A stretch of DNA of 20,345 nt from assembly GCA_027943245.1 (NCBI GenBank), contig JANDJZ010000749.1, forward strand, positions 1 through 20,345, read 5' to 3'. A program made the position numbers and the translations under genes. This DNA comes from Acanthamoeba sp. SK_2022b (taxonomy: Eukaryota; Discosea; Longamoebia; Acanthamoebidae). The notes under the pieces are model-generated. The model worked only from the letters and a program-made list of their open reading frames with translations. It made no database searches and was not told the DNA's origin. Of the stretch, positions 9,137 through 20,205 are shown piece after piece; position 1 is the stretch's first letter, and the number at the start of each line of letters is the position of its first letter.

Positions 9137-10527
9137 ATGGAGCCTGAAGAGGAGGACCAGGAGGATGAGGTGGAGGAACGGGAAGGGCCAAGGCGATTTT
9201 ATGGATGCTACTTGCTCACCTCACGCAATGAAGCCTACCGCATGCACACCTACATCGGCTTCACGGTAAATCCCTCCCGCCGCATTCGCCAGCACAACGG
9301 CGAGCTCGTGCAGGGCGCCAAACGCACACGCACCAAGAGACCCTGGTACCCCATTCTCTTTCATTTTTGTCCAAAAATACAGTTTATAACGTTTACGATA
9401 ATTAAATATAAATAATAATTATATTTTATATTTTGGCGCTACGTAAGGGAGATGGTGCTGGTGGTGTACGGATTTCCATCGAAGACGGCAGCGTTGCGAT
9501 TCGAGTGGGGATGGACCTACCCTCAGAAATGTATGACGTCACTCGACGACCTGCCGCCACACGTGGCAACCCTTTCTTTCGCCTTTTGTAAAAGGCTCAT
9601 TGCGCGTTTACGCCAGCCAGGCGCATCAAGGAAGCGCTCTCGCATCGCAGCATCGCCAAGGTCGGTAGTCCACACATGCTCAAGGCCAGGCTCAGGTGCT
9701 CCTGGCTTTGGACTCTTTCTTAGAACGAGCGTGGGTGATCTCACCTTCGACATCTTCATTTCTCTCATGTCGATCGCACAAACGCTGCACCAGGTTGATG
9801 TTCGAGCTGCTGCACGTCACGCCGTGGAATCGCTTCCCGCTGGTCATCCACTGGCTCACGCAGGTACGTGGGGCACACGGCAGCGATCCCCCGCCTCCAA
9901 ACTCAACGCCACACGCTCGGGTGTGGCCAGGAGTACCATCAGCTCCTCGACGGGTGTCCGCCACCGCCGCGTCACATGAAGGTCAACATCGGCTCGCTGA
10001 CTCAAATAGAACACTTGTACAAATCAAACGCCAACGCACGCGGTACGACGCCGGTGGTCCTGTGGGGGGGGGGACCGTGACAGAGGCGTGTCGGTTCACT
10101 GAACCGAGCCCACGCCGCTCTGGCCAATCCAGATTCGGACAGCGAGTCGCTCGACTCGGACAGCGACAGCGACAACGTTTCCAGCCGCGACGGCTCCGAA
10201 GACGAGGACGAGGAGCGGAGGCCAAGCGCGACCGCGAGCAGGACGCAGCGGGACGCGAACTGCTGTTTGTGCAGGACGATGATGAAGGAGGTGCGCTATT
10301 TGAAGAGAAACCGTATCGGGGGCACAGCAACGCCGCATGTTAACGACGCCGCCTTGCAGGAGGAGCTGAGGCTGCAGTGCCTGAAGCGATCGTGCAGACA
10401 AAAGGGCCACATGCTCTGCTGGGCGCAGCGATTTCTCAGTGATCAACCGGATGTGCTGCTGCCCACCACGGGAACGTGTCCGTCGTGCGAGACCACGCTC
10501 TCCTGGCCCGACATGCTCAACGGGTAA
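9137..10527 (+). CDS. SLX1: structure-specific endonuclease subunit SLX1 (GIY-YIG nuclease)
   Basis: Nuclease of the SLX1-SLX4 complex, which cuts branched DNA (5' flaps, Holliday junctions) in the nucleus. Exons: 9137-9345, 9448-9530, 9617-9695, 9794-9863, 9931-10042, 10133-10290, 10360-10527. They give 292 residues; human SLX1 is about 275. An acidic N-tail is followed by the GIY-YIG domain: FYGCYLLTS (residues 21-29, the GIY strand), TYIGFTVNP (38-46), RRIRQHNG (48-55, with the catalytic Arg), and [11 protein letters not shown] leading to RFEWGW with the metal-binding Glu at about 89. The middle region includes [13 protein letters not shown] and [16 protein letters not shown]. An acidic Ser/Asp linker precedes a C-terminal RING/PHD-like finger: CCLC at 228-231, then CLKRSC, GHMLCW and CPSC near the end. 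With the last intron removed, the CxxC-to-next-Cys spacing matches human SLX1. The stop is TAA at 10525. The 5' end is divergent from LENG8. Confidence 0.92.
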
Positions 10528-10760
10528 TGATCCTGTAGGGGCCACGCTCATCCGCCCACAGCGGTCCCTCTAGTCCACGTGGCCTTCCGCTCGTTGGGAC
10601 GGCTGACGTCAGCTGTCGACAATAATGAATGTGTCCTGGACGTCCAGGACAAAGGCATCTTGCTTGTCCTTGGCGGCAACCTGAACTATATTTCTTCACA
10701 GCCAACACCACTGCATAACGCAAGCACTCGATACAACAAGGACTCAATAGAAGGGCGCAC
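10528..10760. other. intergenic between SLX1 and ZNFX1
   Basis: 233 nt, with both flanking genes on the plus strand. It should contain the SLX1 3' UTR and the ZNFX1 promoter. An in-frame TAA upstream of 10761 supports that ATG as the ZNFX1 start, if no further 5' coding exon exists. No conserved motif was identified. Confidence 0.5.
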
Positions 10761-13700
10761 ATGGAGAGAGGGGAAACACCAGCCGAGACCATCGCCCGAC
10801 AGAATGCCGAGCTGCAAGAGTGTCTGCGTCGCGACCAAGAGAAGGAAAGAGAGCGCCAGCGACAAAGAGAGGAGAAGGACGCGGTCGACGAGAGGTGGCA
10901 GAAGCTCAACCAGGAAACGCCCGAAGCACGGCGCGCTCGTCTTGCTGCTGGCTATACTCGCTTGGAGTCGGGCCAGGCGACCGCACCACCGCCGGCTTCT
11001 TCATCATCATCCTCAAGCGCCTCGCGGTCCTCCCCTCGCGAGACACAGAAGCTGTCACTCTCAGCCACCCCTTCTGTCCGGCAAGTTGCGCCCGCTACAC
11101 TTCCACCGAACCACCACAAAAAAGACACGGTGGTGCGTGCTTCGTGCCTTCTAACTCGTACGAGTTGTGCTCAACTGATAGGTTGGCCGTTTCTCCTTAT
11201 ATTCTCTCCCCAACACTGCCTCGCCCACGGCCGGTGAGGGCAGACCCAGGGCGACGAGAGACTCTTTGGGTGCCTCTCGCAGGTCACGGGCAAGAAGCGG
11301 CCCGTGCGCCTGCCCACCAACGACTTTGCGGCATTTCAGAGCAAGCTGCGGAGCGTGTTCGGCACCGCTGAGGTGCAGCTCGTCCTGGGCGACATGCCGC
11401 TCGACATCACCAACGCGGACGACTTGCAGCTCGCCCTGGACGAATTCCCTGCGAAGGCTGTGATCGAGCTGCACATCCTTGACGTGTCCCCGCCACCTCC
11501 GGCGCCTCGGAACGACCTCGCCGCTCCACCCACTCAGAGGGCAGGAAGGGTAGACTTCACTTTTGTTGCTCCTTACGTAGAGACTCGCCCGCCGCTCACT
11601 CTGCAGCGCACAGGGTGATGGGGCGATGCAGCCCCATGAAGGCGGCGGTGGCCGCGGCCGTGGCGCGGGCCTCGATCGCCAGAAGAAGGAACAGAAGCAG
11701 CAACATCAGCAGAGGTTCGACCTTTGTGAACGTGATTGTCGTGTGGTGACCTCTGACAATCAAAGGTTGCGTCTCAGGGTAACACGTGAAGCCAGCGCGA
11801 CACCGCCACAGGCGCATCCCGCCAGCAAGCCAGGTCAGGACAGTGGCGCTGGTCGTGGCGCAAGTGGCAACAACCGCGGAAGCCGCGGCCGTGGCCAGAT
11901 TCCTGGCGGCCGCGGCAGAGGCAGCGACAACGATGAAAGCAGGAAGCCCGGCGCTGGTGGAGGCGCTGGGCGAGGCGCGCCCAAGCGTAACTCTGACGAC
12001 TACAAACCCTTTGAAACGGACAATGACATGTTCCGCTGGCTCAACACTCGCCTCAACAACGACGCGCAACTTCTGGTCTACTCGCTGGGCAGTAACCCGA
12101 TCCTACTTCAAGCCCTTGACGACCTGGTTGCGCAAGTCAGGCTCGACGGCGGGGTCTTCGGTCGGCTTCTCGAGCTCCTGGCGCACCAGAGCCTCCGCGA
12201 CGCCCAGACCCATGTACGTGGCTTATCATATCAACCCCCCCCCAAATAATTTTTCTGACCCATATGACGTGTCTGTTGGTCGTCACACATGTTCTCTCGC
12301 AAAGGCCTCGACGCTGTGCAACAAGATCTACGCGCGCCTGCTTGGTTCCAATTTCATCAAGACGGTGTGGCCCACGCAGCTGCTCCAGCTCTCGGAGCGT
12401 TGGGCGCGGGAGAAGATCCCGGTGGACAAGATCATCACTAACATCGTCAACTCGATCCACCTGGCCCATGAGCTGCTGAAGCGGTTCGACGACGTCGCTC
12501 TGCCGGTCGAGCAGATCGGGCTGCTACTTGCGGTGCCCGACTATGCGCAGCGCATTGAAGACCAGGCGAAGAATGCGTTCGTCGACCTGCAGGACCAGTA
12601 CGCAGAGGCCAAGCGGCAGAGGGATGAGCGGTACCTGTCTATAGCGGAGAAGAAGACGAAGGACGACGCTGCTCCCGAGGAGATCGACTACGGCAGCTTC
12701 AGGGAAGTGTCTGTCTACCCGACGACCGATGAGATGACCACGTGCGAGACCCTCTCCACGCCCAAGAACGTGATCAAGGGCACCTACGCCAGCGTCGACC
12801 ACTATCTGCACACCCACTTCCACCTCCTTCGCGACGACTGCATGATCCCGCTTCGCGATGGCATACGGGCCTACCTCAGCGGTACGGATGTGTCCCTTGC
12901 TTGACAACACCAGACAAGCCACACCATTTTTTAAAATCATTTTAACTTATTTTTACCCAAACGTGCAGGAGAATCGCAGAGGGACATTAGGGTCTACCAA
13001 GACGTAAAAGTGGTGGGCATTCGATCCAGCGACGGAGGCATTGCCTACACCGTCCAATTCAAGATTAAGGGCGGGTACGTGCTGTCCACGGCACTCAGCA
13101 AGAGTCTTGTTGTTGATACGCTTGTACTCCATCAGTCGCGCCATCGACTGGGAGAAGACGAAGCGCCTGCTTACCGGCACGCTGCTGTGCATCTCCGAGG
13201 ACGGCTTTCACACGCTGCTGTGGGCCACCGTGGAGAACCGAGACCCCAAGGCCCTGCAGAAGGGCATGATCGAGATCAGGTGAGTCGCGTGCCATCTACG
13301 CGCTTGGCTTGGGGTCGCTTACATTCTGGGCGTTGCGGTCCAGATTCCCGCGGGGATATGAGCCCGACTTCCGGATGGAGGGCACCTATGTCATGGCCGA
13401 GTCGTCGGCCGCCTACTTCGAGGCCTACCGCCACGTGCTCACCGCCCTCCAGAACGTGAGCGACGACCAACTCCCCTTCCAGCGCTACCTGCTGCGCCTC
13501 GAACCTCAGGTCATGCCCCCGGCCTACCTCAATGAAGGTGCGACCCCCCCGTCTACTCCCCCAGCCCTGCTGGAGCTAAGGCTGAGCCTGCACTGCAATT
13601 CCATTCGATCGATCGAGCAGAAAGCGTGCTCGATTTCTCTCTGCTCAAGCGAGGCTACGTCGCTCCCCCGCCGCTGGTCAAGAAGCAGCTGCCTCTGCGA

Positions 13701-16489
13701 CGGCGCCTAGATGCCACCCACCAACCGCCCGAGCGCGACCCGGCCACCAGCTGGCCGGTGCTGCCGGCCTGGCCCGCCTTCGACACTGAACTGAACGACA
13801 GCCAACTTCAGGCGGTGAGGCTGGCCCTGACCAATGAGCTGGCACTGATCCAAGGCCCGCCGGGCACCGGCAAGGTACTGCCGTATCGTTGCCTTCGTTG
13901 TCCTACATTGGCTTACAGTCATTCCTGTAGACCTTCGTGGGCCTCAAGATCGCGCGACTGTTGCTGCAGACGCGGCAGCGGGAGTCGCCGCCCATCCTGT
14001 GCGTGTGCTACACCAATCACGCACTGGATCAGGTACGTGGCTGCTGACGTCACAAATGTGTCGACACCCTTATCACACGTGGTTGCTGTTGCAATGCGAC
14101 AGTTCCTGGAGGGCGTCTACAAGTTCGAGAAGGACGTGGTGCGTATCGGCGGTCGATCGTCGAGCGTCGTGCTGGCCGAGCGCAACATCATGAAGATGAG
14201 CCTGCCTCAAGGCCACCAGCTCTTGAGGGCCAGGTGGAACGCAAGGGCGTCGTACGCCTCCTCCTCCTCCTCATTGTCATTCGCCTTGACTCGCCTTCTC
14301 CCGTCTCGGCGGCACTGATTTCGAGGACATTGCAGGCAAGACGATATGAGGCGGAAGATCGCGCAGTGCCTGGCGGACATGCGCAAGGAGCAGCTGGAGT
14401 TGAAGGACCTGCACAACGTGGCCTTCCCGCACCACATCGACAGCTTGCTCCAAGAGGTGGAGAGCCCGGACAAGGTGCTGTCGAGTTGGCTTCCGGCGCC
14501 GGGCAAGCAGAAGCAAAAGCAAAAGAGCAAGGCCGATAAGAAAGCGAAAGAGAAAGCGAAAGCGAAAGCGCAGGGTGGGTCGGCTGCAGCACAGCTCGTC
14601 AATCCGTTCGGCGCCTTGGCCGACGTGCAAGACCAGGCCGACGACAAGAAGAAGGACAAGGGCAAAGAGAAGCTCGCCGAAGGCGATGAAGAAGATGAAG
14701 AAGGAACTGAAGACGAGGGCGACAACGACGAGAATGAAGAAGAAGAAGACGACGAGATCGAACAAGGCGACGCTAATCGCGTTAAGGCAGAGAAAGACAA
14801 AGCTGCCGATGAAGAAGATGATTCGGATGAGGATGATGGCGAGGAGGGGGACGAGGAGGAGATCAGGCAGATCGAAGAGGAGAGGGCCCTGCTCGAGAAC
14901 ACCATGATCGAGGCGGGCGACCGCAAGAAGCAGGGCGCCGCGGTCGAGGTGGTCAACTTTGCCGACCTGACCGAGGACGAGAAGCTGCCGTCGCCCGAGC
15001 TGCTCGAGACGCGCGACCTGTGGAGCCTCAGCCACAAGGACCGGGCCAGGCTGCACTTCTACTGGCTGCGCCAGTACAGGGCCACGCTCAAGGAGAAGAT
15101 CGTCGACCTCTGCCGCCGCTACGAGCTCCTGTGCCAGGAGCGCAAGGAGATCGAGGCCCGCGTCCAGTTGGCCAAGCTCGAGGGCCAGGCCGTTGGTATG
15201 CCCCCTCACCGCCCTCACGGAGCATTCCTCAGATAACTGACATTCCGTCCTACGCAGTCGGGATGACCACCACGGCGGCGGCCAAGCACCAGAACCTGAT
15301 CAGGGCCATGTCGCCGGCCATCATCATCGTCGAGGAGGCTGCCGAGGTTTCTACTACCGCAGCCCGCATTGTTTCTTGGTCATTGTTCCAATGAGTTGAT
15401 GGTTAATGGATCTGCGTAGGTGTTGGAGGCCCACGTCATCGCCACGCTCACCCAGCGCACGCAGCACCTGATCCTCATCGGCGACCACCAGCAGCTCCGG
15501 CCCCAGGCTTCGGTCTACCGGTAGGCAGAGCTCGGCCCCTGTCAACGAATTCCTTGCATTCACTTCTGATCGTCACACAACATTCATTTATGTCGACAAC
15601 AGGCTGGCGATCAAGCATCACCTGGACGTGTCCATGTTCGAGCGGCTGATCGCCAACGGCGTGCCGCACGTGACGCTCTCCGTGCAACACCGCATGCGGC
15701 CCGAGATCTCGCGGCTGATCGCCCCCATCTACCCGGCGCTCACCGACGCCGAGTCCGTGGCGGGCCGCGCCCACATCAAGGGCGTGATCAGGGACGTCTT
15801 CTTCGTCGAGCATCGGATCCACGAGGAGCGCGAGGGCGAGGGGAGCAGCAAGCGCAACAAGCACGAGGCCCAGTTCGTGGTGGCGCTGTGCAAGTACCTG
15901 GTCCAGCAGGGCTACGCGCGGGAGAGCATCACCATACTCACCACCTACGTGGGCCAGCTCTTCGAGCTGCGCGGCCTCCTGCGCGCCTACGGGATCGAGG
16001 GCGTGCGAGCGAGCTCTGTCGACAACTACCAGGGCGAGGAGAACGACATCGTGCTGCTCTCCCTCGTGCGCTCCAACTCCGACAACACCATCGGCTTCCT
16101 GCGCTCGGCCAATCGCGTGTGCGTGGCCCTGTCGCGCGCCAAGCTGGGCTTCTACTGCATCGGCAACGCGCGGCTGCTCCAGGACAACTCCGACCTGTGG
16201 CGACAGGTCATGGCCGCCCTACGCGGCCAAGGCTCCGCCGGTCCCGCGCTCACGCTGGCCTGCCAGAAGCACCCGCAGACCAACACGCGTACGTGTGGCT
16301 TGACAACGAGTCCCTCGTGGACAATGCGTTGTTGCTATACGATGTGGCTCTGACGTGCTCGCGTGCTTCGCCGCGCAGGGGTGGCCAAGGCTGTGGATTT
16401 CAAGAAAGCGCCCAACGGCGGCTGCTCCCTCAAGTGCGACGCGCGTCTACCGTGCGGCCATGCCTGCACGCAACTGTACGACGCCAACA

Positions 16490-16556
<67 letters not shown>

Positions 16557-16907
16557 CTACTAACGCTGTACAATAATATTGTCGACATGGGGGTGATCAG
16601 CTGCCACCCGGACGACTCGCTCCACGAGACGGCCAAGTGCTGGAGCAAGTGCGCCAGGAAGCGCGAGTGCGGACACGCGTGCCCGTTGAAGTGCTGGCAG
16701 CCCTGCGGCGACTGCAGGGTGCGCGTGCCCAAGGCCCTGCCGTGCGGCCACACGAGCAGCCAGCCGTGCCACCTCCCGCCGGCTGAGTGCCGCTGCGAAC
16801 ACGTGTGCGTCAAGAGACTGCCGTGCGGTCACCAGGCCAACGTGGCCTGCTGGAAGGCGTACGGCGCTCCCTCCTCGTTCGCTTTGCTCTATCCGCTTCT
16901 CAAGGGC

Positions 16908-16962
<55 letters not shown>

Positions 16963-17646
16963 GTGTGCGTAGGCCCGAGGACGTGCAATGCGACGCCAAG
17001 TGCGAGGCGATGCTGCCTTGTCGACACCCGTGCCCGGGGAGCTGCCACAAGTGCGAGCAGGGCCACAGTCACGTGGCGTGCACGAAGAAGTGCGAGCGTG
17101 ATCTGGTGTGCGGTATGGGCTGCCTATCTCTTCTTCTCTTCTCTTCTCTCGCACTCTACTTCGCGGCAGAGTAAGGCTATGGTTACGGACATGTAACCTA
17201 TGGCCTCGGGGGGGGGGGGTGTCGCGGCGCAGGTCATCGCTGCACGTCGCCGTGCGTCAAGGACTGCCCGCCGTGCAAACAAAAGTGCGCCAACAAGTGC
17301 ACCCACAGCACGTGCAGCCAACTATGCTGGAAGCCGTGCATTCCTTGTACGTCACTGCCCTCTCAATGGCTCCTGGAATGCACATGCACCTCATTTTAAT
17401 TATACATAAATATTATATAAATCCATAAAATCCAGATATATATATATTATATAAATACCTAATCGTTGATGGCGTGGCGCAGGCAAGGAGCCCTGTCCAT
17501 GGCGCTGCGAGCACGTGTCGTGCCCATCGCTGTGCGGCGAACCGTGCGACCGGGCGCCCTGCAACGAGCCCTGCACAATGGAGCTCCTCTGTGGCCATCC
17601 CTGCATCGGTATTCCCATCACATCCATTTCACACCACACATTCACA

Positions 17647-17719
<73 letters not shown>

Positions 17720-18200
17720 AACAAACAAACACGGTGCTCCAAGGAGGGAGACACACACACACGAGCACTTGCGCGCGTGCGTCACGATGTCTGCGATATA
17801 AATGTTCGTTTCCCTTCCGGGGCAGGTCTGTGCGGCGAGCCGTGTCCCTCATGGTGCTTCGCCTGCACGCCCGACCAGGAGGAGACCATCACCACGATGA
17901 GCCTCCACGAATTCGAACCCACGGATCGCTTCGTCCAGGTAAGTACCGCAGCCGTGTGCGTGTGCGCGTGTGCGTGCGTGCGTGCGTGTGCGTGCGTGAG
18001 TGCGTGCGTGCGTGCGTGTGTCCAGCTGGGACTGGTTTCGACGGCGTATTGACTGGGTCTGCGTTCAAATAGTTGATCGACTGCGGGCACGTGTTCGAGG
18101 TTAACGGGTTCGATACGTGGATGAACCAGCAGACCAACGCGGTCCAGCTTCCCCATTGCCCCAACTGCAGGACGCCCATTCGCCAGACCTATCGGTGTGT

Positions 18201-18287
<87 letters not shown>

Positions 18288-18662
18288 TTCCTAAATGCGC
18301 GTCGTTGTCGTGGCGCGATGTCGAGAACAGATATGGAAACGTGGTCAAGCAGAAGTTGCAGGACATCGAGGCGGTGAAGGTGCGCCTGCGCGAGCGACAG
18401 CTGGAGCTGAAGCGAACCATCAAGCAGACCACGGCCCAAACCACCGCCCTCATCGAAGCGCTCAACAAGGGGTGCCTGTCCCCCTCGCTCTCTTCACTTT
18501 GTTTCGTTCGTGGCACTCATCTCTGATTGGCGCACGCGTTGCAGTCGCCCACACGAGGACGCCGCGATCCACGAACTGCATCGACTGAAGAATGGCCTGC
18601 GCCGCCCGATGGACGCGGACGACTTTCACGTGATCTCGCAACAGATCAACATGAGTTCGTCC

Positions 18663-18735
<73 letters not shown>

Positions 18736-19550
18736 CACTCATGAGTGTCGTGCTGTGCATAGTTGCGACCTACATCACGCTCAAGCGCAAGGTGGGCAAG
18801 AGGGCCAAGGCGCCATTGATCTACATTGTCCCGCTGGAGAAGCTGAAGGCGGACATGCTCGCCGCGCACATCGAGCTGCCCGCGCTGCTGCCCAAGTGTC
18901 GCGACCTCCACCGCCTCGTGCTGGACTTCCTGATCGACATCACCGAGCCGCAGGCAACCGAGCTGCTGGGCCGTGCGCGCCGGCTCGCTCAGGAGATGCA
19001 GGCCAACCGCCAGCCCACCCTCGCCGACGTCGAGGGGTGGCGCGCCGACGTGGACAAGATCAAGAAGGAGGTGCGCGCCGCAGCACTCCCCCGTTGCCCT
19101 ACTCGAGTCGGCCACCCTAACCCTGCCAATAGGTGTTGGGAGCCGGCAAGAAGCTCCTGCAGCTGGTGGTCCAGGCCATGGCCCATGAAGGGAGGGCGGG
19201 CCACTGGTTCAAGTGCCCCAACGTACGCCTGCTCCTACGGCGCACACGCCCCGCACCGCAAACGCTGACCATCATCGTCATCGTCATCGTCATTACGTTT
19301 TTTTCTATCTACTTCCACATACAGGGGCATCTCTACTTCATCGGGGAGTGCGGAGGGGCCATGCAGGAGGGCACCTGCCCCGACTGCGGCGCTGCGGTGG
19401 GAGGCCAACAGCACAGGCATGCCGCCCCATCATCCACCTCCCCATCCTGTCCCCTATCCTTTCATAACCTAACCCCCCCCCCATAGGTTGCGAGCAGACA
19501 ACCAGCACGCGACGATCGATGGGAGCGCAGGACCGGCTTGGCCCCAATGA
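10761..19550 (+). CDS. ZNFX1: NFX1-type zinc finger helicase ZNFX1 homolog
   Basis: Superfamily 1 (UPF1-like) RNA helicase with NFX1-type zinc fingers. Animal members act in antiviral RNA sensing and in small-RNA inheritance granules; the role in this organism is inferred only. Exons: 10761-11132, 11283-11549, 11614-11714, 11778-12213, 12305-12881, 12969-13074, 13136-13279, 13344-13537, 13621-13874, 13931-14032, 14103-14233, 14336-15195, 15258-15346, 15420-15520, 15603-16288, 16379-16475, 16601-16858, 16973-17112, 17233-17346, 17483-17608, 17826-17938, 18073-18194, 18331-18471, 18545-18654, 18763-19070, 19133-19222, 19325-19416, 19487-19550; about 2064 residues. Order: charged coiled coil (1-75), PB1/ubiquitin-like segment (about 125-190), RG-rich linker (about 220-325), ZNFX1 core, Walker A GPPGTGKT (about 811, split by an intron), acidic insert (about 980-1075), VEEAAEV (motif II), [34 protein letters not shown], Cys-rich NFX1 fingers (about 1485-1745), a helical region, and a C-terminal RZ finger ([19 protein letters not shown], about 2004). 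Intron 27 is GC-AG. The 63-nt intron at 11715-11777 may be coding instead. Confidence 0.94.
16486..16554. repeat. (AC)n microsatellite in ZNFX1 intron 16
   Basis: About 33 units with one extra C, in the intron 16476-16600 between two zinc-finger exons. Confidence 0.97.
16909..16967. repeat. (TG)n microsatellite in ZNFX1 intron 17
   Basis: About 28 units, ending just before the acceptor TGTGCGTAG. Intron 16859-16972. Confidence 0.97.
17643..17731. repeat. (CA)n followed by (AAAC)n in ZNFX1 intron 20
   Basis: About 35 CA units with one extra C, then about four AAAC units, in the intron 17609-17825. Confidence 0.95.
17953..18020. repeat. degenerate (TGCG)n/(TG)n array in ZNFX1 intron 21
   Basis: Mixed TGCG and TGTG units starting about 15 nt after the GTAAGT donor. 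It contains many GTGCGT words. Intron 17939-18072. Confidence 0.9.
18202..18284. repeat. (CA)n microsatellite in ZNFX1 intron 22
   Basis: About 41 pure units, the longest pure dinucleotide array here, beginning 7 nt after the donor (GTGTGTC). Intron 18195-18330. Confidence 0.97.
18664..18734. repeat. (CA)n microsatellite in ZNFX1 intron 24
   Basis: About 35 pure units in the intron 18655-18762. Confidence 0.97.
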
Positions 19551-19667
19551 CACGTGTGTCGTGTGCTGCCCACCGCGGTTGTGTTGGCGTTCGCGATGGA
19601 ATGTAACGGTCATGCGCGTGTTTGTTCATATAAGACATCACATGAGATGGTCCCAAGAGTTGTTGGC
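19551..19667. other. convergent 3' intergenic gap ZNFX1 / ARP5
   Basis: 117 nt between the ZNFX1 stop (plus, TGA ending 19550) and the ARP5 stop (minus, 19670-19668). The 3' UTRs of the two convergent genes must be very short or overlap. No terminator-like motif can be assigned. Confidence 0.55.
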
Positions 19668-19893
19668 TCACTCGTCCACGGCCGAGGAGGAGGAGGCGGG
19701 GGGCACGAAGTAGAAGTTGGAGGCCATGTGTTGGGTCAGGTACTGGGGGCCGTGCTCGTCGTACAACGCCCGCGTGATGACCGACTGTTGGAACTGCGGC
19801 GCCGCCGCCCACGCCGCCATGCCTCGCCAGGCGTCCAACAGCGGGTCCGCGGCCTGCGCAGCGTTCACAACAACAACACACACACACCACACA

Positions 19894-19943
<50 letters not shown>

Positions 19944-20133
19944 CGAGCCACGTGTGAGCAGAGCGCGGCCGAGTGTAGCGTGAGAGAGGAGAGGAGAGGA
20001 GTGGCCTCTCGCCACGAACCATGCTGACGGTGAAGCTGGAGCCGTAGGGTCGAGAGGCCAGGAGATCGCGCTCCAGCCTCTCCTTGAAGTTGGGGAACAG
20101 CACGTTGCCTCCCGTAAGGAATATGTTCTGTCG

Positions 20134-20205
<72 letters not shown>

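Noticed and set aside
9137..9345. GIY-YIG motif as a homing endonuclease or mobile intron
   Set aside because: The full architecture (GIY-YIG plus C-terminal RING/PHD-like finger, FEWGW, ending WPDM) is SLX1, a cellular repair nuclease.
9531..9979. Continuation of SLX1 exon 2 as a long read-through reading frame
   Set aside because: The frame is open but the family sequence ([28 protein letters not shown]) appears only after splicing at 9530/9617, 9695/9794 and 9863/9931.
14207..15218. Two long minus-strand frames opposite the ZNFX1 acidic insert
   Set aside because: Antisense shadows of GA-rich coding sequence giving Ser- and Leu/Val-rich nonsense. The plus frame carries the ZNFX1 homology.
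13621..16288. UPF1 or SETX-type helicase instead of ZNFX1
   Set aside because: VEEAAEV, the pre-helicase core, the NFX1-type Cys/His repeats and the terminal RZ finger together occur in ZNFX1, not in UPF1 or SETX.
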